From Dipylidium caninum (lineage: Eukaryota > Platyhelminthes > Cestoda > Cyclophyllidea > Dipylidiidae), in contig QEYB01000825.1 of the NCBI GenBank assembly GCA_017562135.1, positions 496,001 to 560,000 of the forward strand: a stretch of DNA of 64,000 bases, read 5' to 3'. How positions within the stretch are numbered: the first letter of the stretch is position 1; each line of letters begins with the position of its first letter. Of this stretch, positions 52,260-64,000 are shown in pieces. Position numbers and translations under genes: made by a program. Below the pieces are notes generated by a model, which worked only from the letters and a program-made list of their open reading frames with translations, was not told where the DNA came from and did not search any database.

Positions 52260-54385
52260 TACCAAGACGACATCTCACCAGAAAGGAGGAGTATTTGCAA
52301 GAGTATAAAATCCCTTTTTCATGCAAACAGAGTCGCATAATTTGACAGTAATATTTCAATGTTGGGCAGTCGTTTTGTGTCTAGTCGCGTAGATATTGCG
52401 TCAATCCACAAAGGCGACTTATAAGACATCGCGTCAATTAAACTACCAGACATTTTCCTCCTCCTCCTCCTCCTCATCCTCGTCATTCCTCCGTCGGACA
52501 TCTATTCGTCCCGCCACCGGCGAGGCTTTGATGTTTGTCTCCCCACTCGACAGGAATCGCCAATCTGGAGCTCGGACTTTCTCTCCGCCATGTGTACTTT
52601 CCCCCGATCCGACGACTAGGCCATGCCGAGAGGACGAGGCACCATACGAGCGCGTCTACAAAGGCTCTAGTTCCTCAGCAAGGCTTTTCCCTTCAATGGG
52701 TTGGATTAAAATCTGCAATTTTGGCAGAAAATTCTATTTTAGAGGGTTAAAAGGGGGACTTGTAGTGCGGACGAAATTTGAATGTCAGTGAATAAATTTT
52801 CCTGATATGTCCGTGACTAATTCAACAGAAAAGACGCATAAACCTCGTCGCTACGAAAGCAGGCCGGCTTGTCCGCCCTCCATGCCAACTAAAAAATAGT
52901 TTTAGTTAAATGTGTCAGGAGAGGAAAAAAAACCGCCGAAGTTTGACTCTTTTCCCCACTGGGGAGCAGTAAGGCGGAGCACTAATTGGCCCTGAGATAA
53001 TTCGTCTGCACTTTCGAACTCCAGTTTACCTGTTCCCTGAGGAGAACAGACGAATTTGACGACTATAAGTTGACGATGTGGAAGGGAAAACTCCAACTCC
53101 CCATCGCCTCCGCTCCCAGTCAAGCGGGAGCTCAATTCTCGACGACACCAACTTCCTACGAGGTGGAAGAAAAAGTCAAAATCATACGGAGTTATTCCTT
53201 AGCCAATTGCCGAAGTTTGCACGGCGAAAACAGAGCCCGTTTGTCAAGGCATTTCTCACGTCAATTCCCTCGTTGCCGAGGCAGCGGATATCGCGGCTCC
53301 CCCCTTCCTCCTTCTCCTCTTCCTCCTCCTCCTCTCCCCCACACCGAACAGGCGACTTTGATGTTCGATTCCTGATCAAACTCACCATTTTTACCCCCAA
53401 GTCCAAAGCGCTGTTATGCCTGTCAACGTGTACTTTTCCTCCACTTGAAAAGCGGCCTCGTGCTAAAGGAGGCGGAGGCGGAGTCGGAGGCGGAGGAAGA
53501 GGAGGAGGGGGCCGGAGAGTGCGAGGGGAGAATGCCTACGCCTTCGGCGAAGGTCGAATAGATGCGCCAGAGGACGAGGAACAGGCGACTCTGCCTAACT
53601 CACGTTAATAACCGTTAGAGAAGGTGATCACTATGCCCGAGAATCGGTGCATAGGCACCGGAAGAGGACATCTTCACAAGAACCATCCATTTTTATGGTC
53701 ATAGCCATACTCGGTGGTTGGGTTGGCCGAGAATTTGTCGCCACTTGATTCCATTGAAACATGCGAAATGCGTGTTGGGTTAATGCTCTGATGAGGGGAC
53801 CAGCTTAGTCCATTCGGTGGGGGGCATTAGGGACTGGAGGGTCAGTCGACCGGCGACTGCGTGGGAGATCGCGAGGGCGACGGGCTTCTTGCCCTGCGCC
53901 GCAGCCCACCTCCCCCGCAAAGTGACATTCCCTGCTAATACGCGGCATCCCATGCGAGCGCCTCTGAAGTTAAAATGAGTAAAGGGGAAGGTGAAGGGAG
54001 CAATTCAGGCGGAGGATCCACGAGAGACTTCGAGGCGCCGCCAAAGAGGCAATTGTGAGCAATTGTTTGTCATCTTTCACACGAGAAAGAGACTCATTCA
54101 GTGAGTTTCTGTCTGCTCATGAAACAGTGATTGAAGACCTCGGAATGTTTGCGCTGTCGCGATTGCGGGGGAGGAGGCGGTAGTCTGTGGAGAAAGAGTA
54201 GCCGGCGCTTTCCCAGCATCTGAAATGCGGGAAAAAATGAGAATTAAATTTGGCATTTGGTACGCTTATTTCAACTCGCAGTACCATTTCGGGTATTTCC
54301 TTGCGAAGAGGCTGTTTCAGCGAGTTCTCAGACTGAAGAATCCATCGTGGCTCCCTCTTACCTTGCACCAACGGGACAGAAATTT
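52260..54385. other. Gene-poor, GC-variable stretch
   Basis: Simple CCT-type tracts lie at ~52456-52480 and ~53300-53336, and a GGA/GGC tract at ~53468-53515. A GC-rich block at ~53800-53970 was inspected for RNA structure without a convincing result. Confidence 0.5.
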
Positions 54386-54391
54386 TGAAAT

Positions 54392-55187
54392 ATGGCGTCA
54401 GAAACAATGAAACAGACGTTGAAGGAAAGAGCTTCCATTTAGCATCGACGATTTTCTGCAAACCATTCGGCAAGTTATACGTGGCTTTGTAAAAAGAAGA
54501 CAGTTAGCTAATCAGTCACAGTTGCTTAGAATCTTATTTTGCTTAATGAAGTATTTCCTCTTGAAAAAATTAATAAATCATAATTATGATAAAGGCAATA
54601 ATTGGTTGGTCGGAGGAATATCGAGGTGAATATAGAAAATGTTGTAAAATTCTATAGTGTCGAGAAGTTAGGCTGTCCACAGTGGTTGGTCGTCGTTCAG
54701 CGTTTTCATGCAGACACACGTCGCCGCGCCGAGTGAGCAGAGTTGGGTGTTATTGCCTCCTTAGTTTCTCTGCAAAATGACACCACATTCAGGAGACGAA
54801 TGGTTCTCTGTGTGTGTGGATCGGATTCCACAGCCGTTGGCCGGGGTTCTTCCTGTCCCCGAGACTCCTTAGAGATACTCAAATGGCCAGGACGAAATTT
54901 GTGTAACCATCAAAGAATGGATTCATCTCCATGCGCCTCGTTAAATGCTCCTCGAAGCTTGTCCAGTTGCGCTATCATTCAATTTGAACTCGAACAAGAA
55001 AAGTAGGTGAAAGTCGCTTTATGATATTGAGAAAAATGGAGGTTTGAATGGCGCACCAAAACGGAAAGATCTTAATAAATAAACAAGAAGACTAAATTTA
55101 AAGTTTGTAGTAAATAATCGGGGTCACGTTGCAATGCATTTCCCCCAGAATCGACATAAACGCTCATTTCGTAGTTTCCAAAGGAAT
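54392..55187 (-). mobile_element. Short mariner derivative, family 1
   Basis: Right end GCTCATTTCGTAGTTTCCAA; probable left end GTCAGAAACAATGAAACAGA. The minus strand has remains of the N-terminal region (for example CGAGTTCAAATTGAATGATA at ~54990). The catalytic region is degenerate. Confidence 0.62.
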
Positions 55188-55490
55188 ACCACTCGTCCGG
55201 CTCAGTTATAACATCACCAACTGCCACGACATGGAGAGGATAAAATAAAGGGAAATCAGTGTGATCTGGAGGAGGGAATGATGCCTTTCAGTGCTGTCTT
55301 TTGGCAATTGTGCCTTATCTCAGACATACGCAAAATCCGCCTATGGTGTACACAGTGAAGTGTACCAACTCTCAACCTTCAAGCCTCTGTGAGTGGTGGA
55401 CAGTAGTCTCGACTCTCCATCACCGTGAGGTCATCGAACGAGCTCTGCGTTCCACTTCGTTGGCAGGAAGTTCGCGTTCCGTTTGACGTG
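55160..55490. repeat. Tandem-type duplication, copy 1
   Basis: The terminal ~25 bp of a family-1 mariner plus ~300 bp of flank recur at 56205-56535 in the same orientation. The copies share CTGCCACGAC, GGGAAATCAGTG and TGCTGTCTTTTGGCAA in order. Confidence 0.8.
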
Positions 55491-55894
55491 GTTCTTAATT
55501 CCTCCTCGGTATCAACATCGGCCGGTGTTCTTCCTTTCCTCCAGGCTCCTTGGGGACACTTAAATTGCCAGGATGCAATTTTTGCGAGCAACAACGAGTG
55601 GATTCATCTCCAAAAGCCTTGTTAACATTCCTCGAAGCTTGTTGAGCTGCCCGGTGATCTACTATGAACTCGTGTAAGAGAAGACGATGTCATTCGCCTT
55701 GTGTTTCCATTTGGTTTCGCGGCCATATAAAACAAAAATGAGATATAAACACGGCAAAACCTTAGTCATGAGTACAAAAATTCCCTTTGAAAATACGCAA
55801 CTAATAGTAACTGGCGCAACGTCCCAAACCATCTCTCTCAGTCAGCGCGGAACGGCGAGTAACCAAAAGCGCCATCATTTCATAATCTCCAACC
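55480..55894 (-). mobile_element. Truncated mariner, family 1 (5' part)
   Basis: The right end TTTCATAATCTCCAACCTGG is intact. The minus strand encodes HEFIVDHRAAQQASRNVNKA, then a GGCAATTTAAGTGTCCCCAA version of the KEP motif. The left part is cut at the junction with the 55160-55490 duplicated block. It is nearly identical to 41930-42194 in its right part. Confidence 0.8.
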
Positions 55895-56117
55895 TGGTAT
55901 ACTCCGGTGAGTGCTCACCTCCTCTGTCATGGGCAAGGGAGTGGCACAAATTCAGACGTCCTCATTGTCATGCATCAACTTGTCATCTTCTGCCTAAGAG
56001 TGCACTGGAAGCGGAATTGTGGCGCCCTGAGGGGAAGGTTGTGGGCAGTGCCGAGTGCCTTCCGTCCCGCCTCTCCCTCGCCGCCTTCGTGCGTCTCCCT
56101 GTGCCACTACCGCTATC
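55632..56117. repeat. Segmental duplication, copy 2
   Basis: The partner of 41930-42417. Identity is high and includes non-transposon flank, while sequence just left of the block is far more diverged. Confidence 0.88.
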
Positions 56118-56129
56118 CTCATTTTTGGA

Positions 56130-56222
56130 AAAGTAAAGATTAAATTGGGACACACACACGAAAAAAATTTTACCGGATTATCAAGAAGACTGGACAGAAC
56201 GCTTATTTCATAGTTTCCAAAA
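56130..56222 (-). mobile_element. Mariner family 1 terminal fragment
   Basis: Only the right end remains: GCTTATTTCATAGTTTCCAA and ~70 bp inside it. Confidence 0.55.
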
Positions 56223-56535
56223 GAATATCGCTCGTCTGGCCCAGTTGTGTTCCTACGTCCTCCTTGGTTGTAACATCAGCATCTGCCACGACGAGGGGGT
56301 AATGAAACAAAGGGAAATCAGTGAAATTTGCAAGAGGGAATGAGGTCCTTCAATGCTGTCTTTTGGCAAATGTGCTTTATCTCCGACAGCACCAAACCTC
56401 GCCTGCGGTGTACAAACTCTCAACCGTCGAGTCTCTAAGGGATCTGTGAGTAGTGGACAAAAATTTCGCCTCCATGAGGTCATCCAAAGAACTGTACGTT
56501 CAACTTCGAAGGCGACAAGTTCCCCTCAACTTGGT
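56205..56535. repeat. Tandem-type duplication, copy 2
   Basis: The partner of 55160-55490, about 1.05 kb away. Confidence 0.8.
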
Positions 56536-56889
56536 CAACTGAAAATTAAGTCTTCTGTAGCTTCAAGAGCGTGGAGGAAGTGATGATAACTTTTTACTTG
56601 ACTTCATCCACCGAATTCCACCCAGGGCGGATGAATCTCTTCGCAAAAAACTATCCTCAATTAGGGAAGAATTTCACTTGTGACACTTTCGGTTTTAGTT
56701 AAAAAAAGGTCAACTTCATTTTGACGCCTTTTAACTTCTTCACGCCTCGCAATTGCCGCTTCTCCCTCGGAGGTCGCAGCCCCCTTTTGCAGGCACAGCT
56801 GAGCAGCTCCAGGAATAAGATGCGCCGGAAGTTCTGTCCGTTTTTCTTGGGCATGAAATAAGATACAATTTTCTTTCTCGCATAATATA

Positions 56890-58295
56890 ATTGCCATTAA
56901 TAGGAGTAAGTTCTCACCAAATGTGCAAAATCTTTCATCTTTGGTAATGAGAAATGGAACCACTGCTTGGTTGATATCTTCTTCAGTTGTGAATTTTTCT
57001 GCCCTTCACAACGTTTTGTGAGGACAAAAATTAGTGGCAGGCGGCGGGTGCTCAATTCGGGGGGGAATCTGGTGGAGGTGACGGAAATTTCCAGCCTACT
57101 TCTGTGATTTAGTGACACTTTCGCAAATCTTCGGCTTCTTTTCTTCGACTGCGGTCTTTAAAATAACCATTTTCCAGAATCAAGTCTTTCGTTCGGTTTT
57201 AAAAGCTTACAATGCATTCATCCTCGAGAGGCCCACCGAATGCATAACACAGCATCCCATTATTCAAAGTCAAACTTGTTTTAGAGGTGAAAGGCCCAGC
57301 TTTTGGGTCCCCAATATGCCCATATCCTTGCCACGTTTTCGCAGGCTGCCCACCTTTCATCCCAAGTCATCATCGTGGAGTTCGAGAAGGGCTGGATTTT
57401 ATTCCGAGTATCGCAGAGCTGTGCATGCGAAGACTCAACCATCCAAATTCTTCACAGTTTATTAATGTGCCACCCAGTTTGAATATTTTCACATCAAATT
57501 CACATTCACATTCACATCAATCCGTGTCCCACCATGTTCACAACATTCTCTTATTCAGAGTCAAATTTTTCTCTGGACGTGGAAGGGCCAGCTCTTCCGA
57601 GTTCAAAATATGCCCTTTTTCTTGCCATTTTATCGTAAGTTATCCGAATTTCTTCGCCAATTATCATCATCTGCTTCGAAAAGGGCTCAATTTTGTTCCA
57701 AAGGTCGGCAAAGATGTGCATACGATGAATCGATCACCCGAAGTCTTCTCACTTCAATCATGTGGCACCCTTCTTGAATACTGCCACACCAATCCTCTCT
57801 TCCGAGCATGGTCCGAAATGGTTTGCTCAGCTGAATTAAGCCTTCCTGCGATCTCCGATGTTCTCGGCAAAGGATCTTTCTTCAGCATGGTCTCAACAAC
57901 ATCGTCGACTAGCAAAGATGTTCGCCCAGAACTCGGCTTATCAGGAGGGGCGAGATCACCTGTTTCCGATTTGTCGAAACATCTTCTCTATTTCATATCA
58001 GCAGCCATGCCTCTCACCAGACACTGTACCTAAGTTTCTGCATGCTTTTATAGCATTTTCCTTAATTAAAATTCCTACGAAATACAGCGGCGTAAATGAA
58101 TTTCATCAGGAGCCATGCATGGGCTCAGCATCGCTTCACACCACTTGAGACTAAGGTGAAACAACATTGTTTCAGTTAATTTGCCACGTCAGTCTGTTTA
58201 CATGAGGAGATAAAAATAGAGATCCGATCATGCGCCAGGTGAACTTGTGCTGCGCGTCAAAGATTGTTGTCAGAGGAAGAGACAACAGAACTTTT
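56890..58295 (-). mobile_element. Mariner family 2, minus-strand copy (composite)
   Basis: Reading leftwards from 58295: shared 5' untranslated region, N-terminal helix-turn-helix region (57790-58140), catalytic-region remains (57540-57760), a second catalytic-region remnant (57260-57440), and a C-terminal piece (56890-57110). The doubled middle shows that at least two copies are joined. It mirrors the plus-strand copy at 36.1-36.9 kb. Confidence 0.75.
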
Positions 58296-58430
58296 CAATG
58301 GTTGCGCTCCTCGAATGGCACACATCAGCGGCGATGACCCGCATCAATTGGGCCTCGTAGCAGACTCTCGCCAGTCGCGGTCCATTCAAGTAGAAGCCGC
58401 CGACCTTCAACAGTGCCTTATCCAGAGTCT
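57800..58430 (-). repeat. Right arm of 21-kb-spaced inverted repeat
   Basis: The reverse complement of 35990-36610 with only scattered differences. Confidence 0.85.
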
Positions 58431-59000
58431 CATTTGTTTCAGAGGTGGAAGGGGCAGCTCCCCCAGGTCCGCACTATTATGCCACTTTTCGCGCTACTTT
58501 TCGGTAGGAAATCAACTTTTCATCCCACGTTATCATCATGCGGTTGGAGAAGGGCTCGATGCTGTTCCCAGCTTCAACGGAGATGCGCATACGACGACTG
58601 GATCATCCAGATTCCTCACACTTCATTAATGTGGCGCCCATCTTGGCTATTTTAGCACCAATCCTCTCTTGCCAGCACGGACCGAAATGGTTTGCTGGGC
58701 CGAATTAGGCCTTTCTGCGGTCTCCGAGGTTGTCCTAAAAGGATCTTCCTCTAACAAGGTGCCAACAACATCGTCGACAATCAGAAGCGATCGTCCAGAA
58801 CGCGTCTCCTCAGAAGGAGCGAAATCGCCTTTTTCAAATTTTTCGAACCATCTTCGTCATATGGTACGAGAAAATGTGCCTTCACCAAACACTTAAAATT
58901 AATTTCGACATGTTTTTGCCGCACTTTTCCCTTGTTAAAACTCGAATAAAATACGGCGGCGTCGATGAACTTTGCTCGTTGCCAGTGGCACAGCATCGCT
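58430..59000 (-). mobile_element. Mariner family 2, minus-strand partial copy
   Basis: The minus strand encodes VFYSSFNKGKVRQKHVEINF (N-terminus, ~58950) and then the helix-turn-helix and catalytic regions with breaks. It corresponds to the plus-strand copy at 35.4-36.0 kb, at clearly lower similarity than the adjacent inverted-repeat arm. Confidence 0.75.
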
Positions 59001-59039
59001 TTACACTTGAGACTTTGGCTTTGTTTTAATCACTTTTCT

Positions 59040-59835
59040 ACGACAGTTTGCGTCCAAGTGCGAGGAATATGGTGGACGCGACAAAATTTCCCATTCTTTT
59101 TCTACTACTTTGTGACGAGTCCCCATAACAGCTTATGGCCTGACATGAGCATGATGCAGTACGATGTCCTTCCCTCCTTCTTTCCTCCTGAACATCGCGG
59201 GCTTCTTTTCTTCGAATTGAGCCACCATGTTCACAACATTGCCCACCGAGAGTCAAATTTGCTTTAGAGGTGGGAGGGCAAGCTTTTCCGCGACTCCAAT
59301 TTGACTCTATATTTGCGATTTTTACGTAAGATGTTCACATTTCATCCCCAACTATCATCCACTCCTAGGAGCTGAGCTGATTTAAGGCTTTCTGCGATCT
59401 CCGATGTTGTCAGAAATGGATCTTCCTCCAAAGTGATCTTAACAACAACACCGTCGATCAAAGATGGTCGCCCAATTCGTGACTTATCCAAAAAAATTGG
59501 AATCACCTTCTTCTAATGTTTAGAATCATCTTCCCTGTGTCCTCGCAAAGAAACTGTGTCCATGGCCTTCCTTTATCACTGAAATTCGTATAAAATACAG
59601 TGGCGCAGATGAACTTCTATCAGTAGCCATGGGCACAGCAGGGCTCCATACTTAGGACTAACGTAAATCGGCCTTGTATTAGTTAATTCGCTACTTCAAT
59701 ATGCATAAAGTAGCAAGAAAAGGGGAGAGAGTCGATCATGTGACAAATAAACATATGCCGCGTGTCAAAAATAGTTGTTACAGAGAGGAGAAAAAACTTT
59801 CCGGTAGACCTGAGAGAGATTAACTTTAAACCCCT
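59040..59835 (-). mobile_element. Mariner family 2, minus-strand partial copy
   Basis: From 59835 leftwards: 5' untranslated region (GCGTGTCAAAAATAGTTGTT at ~59760), N-terminal part (59390-59600), catalytic-region remains (59260-59360) and part of the C-terminal half (59040-59250), containing an unexpanded AAGG-like stretch at ~59165-59190. Confidence 0.68.
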
Positions 59836-59839
59836 ACAT

Positions 59840-62805
59840 GAATAAATGACTCACCGAGGAGAGAAGGGGAAGAAGAGAAAAAAGAGGATGAGGACCTTGT
59901 GCCCCGTCGCCGTCTGTGTGCGTGTGTGTGTGTGTTAATCACCTTCCTCTCCACACTAGGATGCTTCCCAAGTGCGATATGCGTGAGTTCCTCTTTTCCG
60001 TGGCCTCAACTCCGCCGCCTAGTAAAAGAGGTGTACAAGCGCCATCGTTGGATGTGTAGCACCTAAAAAATAGCAAATTAGTGCGACGAACACCAAGTTG
60101 TAATGGCAGATAGAGTCGTTTTCCATTTCCTACAAGCCTTCATTCTCCCTTTCAACGATCATTCCGATTCAACTCACTGCAAGAGCCATCAAGAGGCCTA
60201 GTAATGTATGGGAGTGCCAAAATGCGACCTAAAGACCAAAACTTCCCAGTCGTTGAGGCCAAGTGGGTTTTGCACAATTCGGTCGAGTCGTGCTGAAGGG
60301 CTAAAGTAATCAACGCATAATCCTCTCGATGGCATTATCGGGCAAAAATGAGTCTTAAAGCGCAAATTTTAATATCCAGCTGCGTAGTGAAAGACTTTAC
60401 ACGTCTGCCCTAGTATTTTGTAATATATTTTCCCATGTTCATCCTGTCAGTGTGGAGAGAATGCGGCTAAAATTCTTATCTTAATTTTAAGTGGTGTTAG
60501 GGACAGTTTATTCCTGAACTGAGGTCGTTGATGTGATGTTTCAACTTCAGACTCAGGGAATATGTCTTTTTGTTGTGGAATTTGATGTGACGTCTGCGAC
60601 AAAGCTCCTGTGAATGTCCTACAAGATCAGAATAAATCGTCTCGTCTCGCAAAACAAATATTTCAGTGAGCTCCCAGAATTTTTAATGACAGTATTTCAT
60701 TAATATGAACAACTGATGGAAGTAACTTATAGGAGTAAAAGCTTTTTTCATCTACTCACTCATTTAACACCATCTGAGGAGCCCCCGCCACACACCGACA
60801 TAAAGGAATTAGTATTCACAGTCCCATCGCACCCCTCTCGTGTCCCATCCGTCACCATTTAATCTTAAATGCAAAAAATCACAGCCATGCCGGTAAATCA
60901 GAAGGAATAGTAGTGAGGGGAAGGGAATTGAGGGTTGATGACGGCCGTCTACTTAATTGTACATTTAAGTAGAATGCACCCGCCGGCATGAGGTATGAAG
61001 TTATCACCGAACAGCAGAAAAAAGGGAAGAAGAGAAGGAGAGGCGCGGGTCTCTGGTTGAGCCTAATTGTGAATTGCTTGCATTCGAGATTTTCTTTGTG
61101 AACCAAATTTGGGAAAACTTTTACAAGTACTTTAAAATCATTTATTCTTAATCACGCGTATACCAAATGACAAATGTCACACTTTGTAACTAGTTTTCGT
61201 GTGATATTTTGTAAAACAATGCCTGAGCTGTATTCCTGGATATACCAAGGCATGTGGCGCAGTAAGACCTCGCTTCCAGTCCGCCATCAGGCGTGTTGCC
61301 GCGGGAAAAAGCTTTTCAGGCTCCTGTTGACCCTCTTTGTTCTTCGTGAAGTTTCCCTTTCAGTTGGATTTTACAATGCGGGTGATGTGATTTCCTCAAT
61401 TGCTCGGCAAGCCTTTTGAGAACTCACTAATGGCTGAGTAGGTTTTAGTCCTTTTTGGTCTTTCCCAGTTTACACAGAATGTAGGAGGGAATCAGACAAA
61501 TTGAAACGCCGAGAAAGGAAAACTTACGCCACTATTTAAGCGGTTTTAACATACTGGTCAGCCCGATTAACAGCATCCAAATATTTCATATAATTCAATA
61601 CAATTTTGCGACATTCCTGTGTCACCGCGCGCAGTCAAACAAGTGACAAGCCTGTTTCAAACAATTGCTATGTTGAAACTAACTAAAATAAGTTAAGGTA
61701 TGACTAAAATGTTGCCAGCCAAGCGCCGTAGCAGCACTGCTCGAGTTGACACTTCAAATCGTTCGGATTCCGCAGCAGCGCCGCTCGGATGCGAAGGGTT
61801 AACATTTTAACACTGACAATTGCTCCATCACTGACGCAGAAACCCTTTAGGTGTTCAAGACAACCAGGAAGTTCTTTTGCGTAGGTGCTCAAGCATGCGA
61901 TTATTTGAGGAAATGGTTGGCGGACTATAGCTTCGGTGCAGTGTCTCTTCCATGGTGCCGACAACAGCCCAGTACGTCTAGCGAGATGGATAGACGGGCG
62001 ACATAGTATGGAAGCAATTTCCTTCCTCTTCCCCCAGTCACGAGCGAAGTCGAGGCGGACCATGCCAGTGAGTAGGAAGTCGCGGAAGCGCGAGAATCTG
62101 CGCCACCAACCGCACCTCCGAGTGGATAACCCTAACTTCTATCCAAACATTTCATTATGATGACGAGAAAAGGAGATGCTGTCTTGAAGGTAACTCAAAA
62201 ATACGCCGGTTATGATGCGATGTGTGCAGAAATGAAGCGAAACCTGGCAGATCCATTTTCGATGACAGAGTGTGGGACTTTCTATACACCGCCTGCATTC
62301 CTGCCAGTTTGAGGGCAACAACGCCTGCTCGTTTAGCCATCTCCCAACTCCACCTTCCGTAGATTCTGTTGCTATTCTTGTTTTTTAAGATGTGCCTCTC
62401 AAAGTCGAGAGAAGATTGTACATTTAGGCATACAAGCCTTTGGGCAATCCATAACTCCTGCTGATCTGTCAGCCGGCAGAACAACGTGACCACGGAAAGC
62501 CACTACGCGGACACGCGTTTCGACGTGATGTACAATGAGCTACGCTGACGAGCTGAAATAGTCCCGCTTGATGGGTGAAGGCAATTTATGTTGACAGGAG
62601 TTGGGCTGAAGCGAGAAAGTAACTTCCTACGTTAACTCGCCCAGAGATTTAATGGCCAGACTTCATGATTAGAGCACAACAAGCTATAGAACACTCCCAA
62701 GGCCTGGCTAAAACGACCCAGCCACGCCCGACAATCCCGACAACGCTCAGAGCGGCGGTGAGCGCTTCCCGAAGCCTACACAAAAGACGGGAGAAGAATT
62801 CTACC
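59840..62805. other. Gene-poor stretch
   Basis: A (TG)n tract lies at ~59917-59934. Minus-strand frames at 61704-62063 (119 codons) and 62155-62493 (112 codons) are open but match nothing I recognise. Confidence 0.45.
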
Positions 62806-62811
62806 AAAGTA

Positions 62812-63537
62812 TGCGGTTGGAAACTATAAAAGGAGCGTTTTGTGCCAATTCTGTGTTCAACCGCAAATGTGAGGAAAACCTTGAAACGTGACCTCTATAC
62901 TTTTAGTTATAAATTTTAAAGGAATTTTTCTTGCTAATTTCGTGAAACTTGTACTCCCTTTTTATTGTATTTTTCGCCAGAACCACATGTAAACAAAACA
63001 CGGTTGTAGCGCAGCTGAAACAGGCTTTGTGAAAAAAGTCTTTGGTCAAAGTCTCCTTCTGTCACTTTGAGTATCGTTAACCAGTCCCGCCTTGAGGAAA
63101 ATCGCCGGCCAGTGTTGATAAAGAAGTTGAAGGTGGACTTAGATCTAAACTAGGGACTAACCATACACCTACGTCTGTCCAAACATCCGTGCCGGCTTCA
63201 ATTACTGTGGACAAGCTAACTCCTCTCCAACAAGGTGACATTTTGCCCGACATTTCCCCTAACGGTTACTATTACTTTTTCGTAACTACGGAATATATAT
63301 ATGGGAAAAAAGTGAAACAACCAAAATGACACTATAAAGGGGCTTTGAACTGGTTATTAACTTTAAAAGTACAAAAGGTTTTTCTCGAAAGGGCATATAT
63401 GACTCGGAAAATAGTTGGCACAGAGTCGCAAACGCCACGTGAAATCATCTCGATTGAATGAAAAAAACTAATTTGAAAAATTCAGAGCTTTGTTTTCTAC
63501 TCGTATTCTACGTCGGTTTCATAGTTTCCAACCCAAC
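62812..63537 (+). mobile_element. Short mariner derivative, family 1
   Basis: The left end TGCGGTTGGAAACTATAAAA follows TA; the right end GGTTTCATAGTTTCCAACCC is its inverse. The interior has the GCGCAGCTGAAACAGGC and TTTGAGTATCGTTAACCAG landmarks of the family N-terminal region. It is 726 bp and non-coding. Confidence 0.82.
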
Positions 63538-63539
63538 AA

Positions 63540-64000
63540 TTTCAAGCAAACCTTCCATCGACGCTATCGTAGGCAACTATTCCTCTGTTCAACAGCCGAT
63601 GAAATTATTAAAGCATCCGTTGGTGCAGTAAAACAGTCCACCTCTCCACGACATTTGTCAACCACAGTCTCGTAGAACTATAAAACTAAGTTATAAGCTC
63701 TTGGAAGGTTCCTTCGTTGTGGAGGCCTGTATATATTACACGCGCAACGGAGATAGGGCGACAGGAGAAGACAGAGAAAGGATATAAAATTCTGTGGGAC
63801 GTTAAGGGGAGTAGAGAGAAGTCAGAAGAAGGCAAAGGCACCAGAGGACTCGCCACCAACAGTGGCGCCGCGTTCGAGGTCATGGCATCCAGGGAGGTTA
63901 TTATTGCCGAAAAGGGGACCTTTGGAGAGGCGAGACATGGTGAGCACAAGTTCGGCGAAAGTGGGTCGACGCATTCCCTCGGCGTTCCAACACTGTTGCA
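63540..64000. other. Right edge, nothing recognised
   Basis: Short open frames only. Confidence 0.5.

Noticed and set aside
52396..53608. Ser/Pro-rich open frames
   Set aside because: Generated by CCT and GGA simple repeats.
53640..53970. GC-rich block with CTGATGAG and GAAAC, considered as a hammerhead ribozyme
   Set aside because: The two core motifs are in the wrong order and spacing, and I could not pair the required stems.
1..64000. tRNA, rRNA and CRISPR arrays
   Set aside because: No cloverleaf with matching A and B boxes, no rRNA core sequence and no regularly spaced repeats were seen by eye; a covariance-model scan would be decisive for tRNAs.

Overview
The window is eukaryotic nuclear DNA. 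It has spliced genes with GT-AG introns, a seven-transmembrane receptor, a receptor tyrosine phosphatase with fibronectin type III (FN3) domains, a decayed histone H4 copy, and many degenerate mariner transposons. Strong protein divergence, large introns and heavy mariner load fit a flatworm, perhaps a tapeworm with a repeat-rich genome. That placement is inference; no sequence here fixes the species.

Region 1-23 kb (minus strand): one long gene for a receptor-type protein tyrosine phosphatase (RPTP). I rebuilt 24 exons from splice sites, reading frame and intron phase. In order they give an N-terminal hydrophobic signal or anchor, a large ectodomain with several FN3-like units, one transmembrane helix, and a phosphatase domain carrying the HC(x5)R signature. 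The 3' end is not resolved and probably runs off the left edge. Three joins need attention: a GC-AG intron, a possible 25-nt intron, and a single in-frame TGA in one ectodomain exon. Introns hold mariner copies and a pair of ~850-bp direct repeats.

Region 23-28 kb: mostly non-coding, with a degenerate mariner at 26.4-27.4 kb and two unassigned open frames.

Region 28.3-31.1 kb (plus strand): one uninterrupted gene for a rhodopsin-family receptor resembling neuropeptide Y/F receptors, with a very long third extracellular loop and a ~520-residue cytoplasmic tail.

Region 31-64 kb: gene-poor, dominated by relics of at least two mariner families. Family 1 has termini like TTAGGCTGGAAACTATAAAA and is mostly shortened to 0.65-0.85 kb. 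Family 2 forms tandem head-to-tail arrays near 35.3-37.3 kb (plus) and 56.9-59.8 kb (minus). Parts of these arrays form a near-identical ~0.6-kb inverted repeat 21 kb apart. A histone H4 pseudogene lies at 39.1-39.4 kb. Two segmental duplications link 42 kb with 56 kb and 55.2 kb with 56.2 kb.

The two intact genes are both membrane receptors, but nothing in the sequence shows that they act together.
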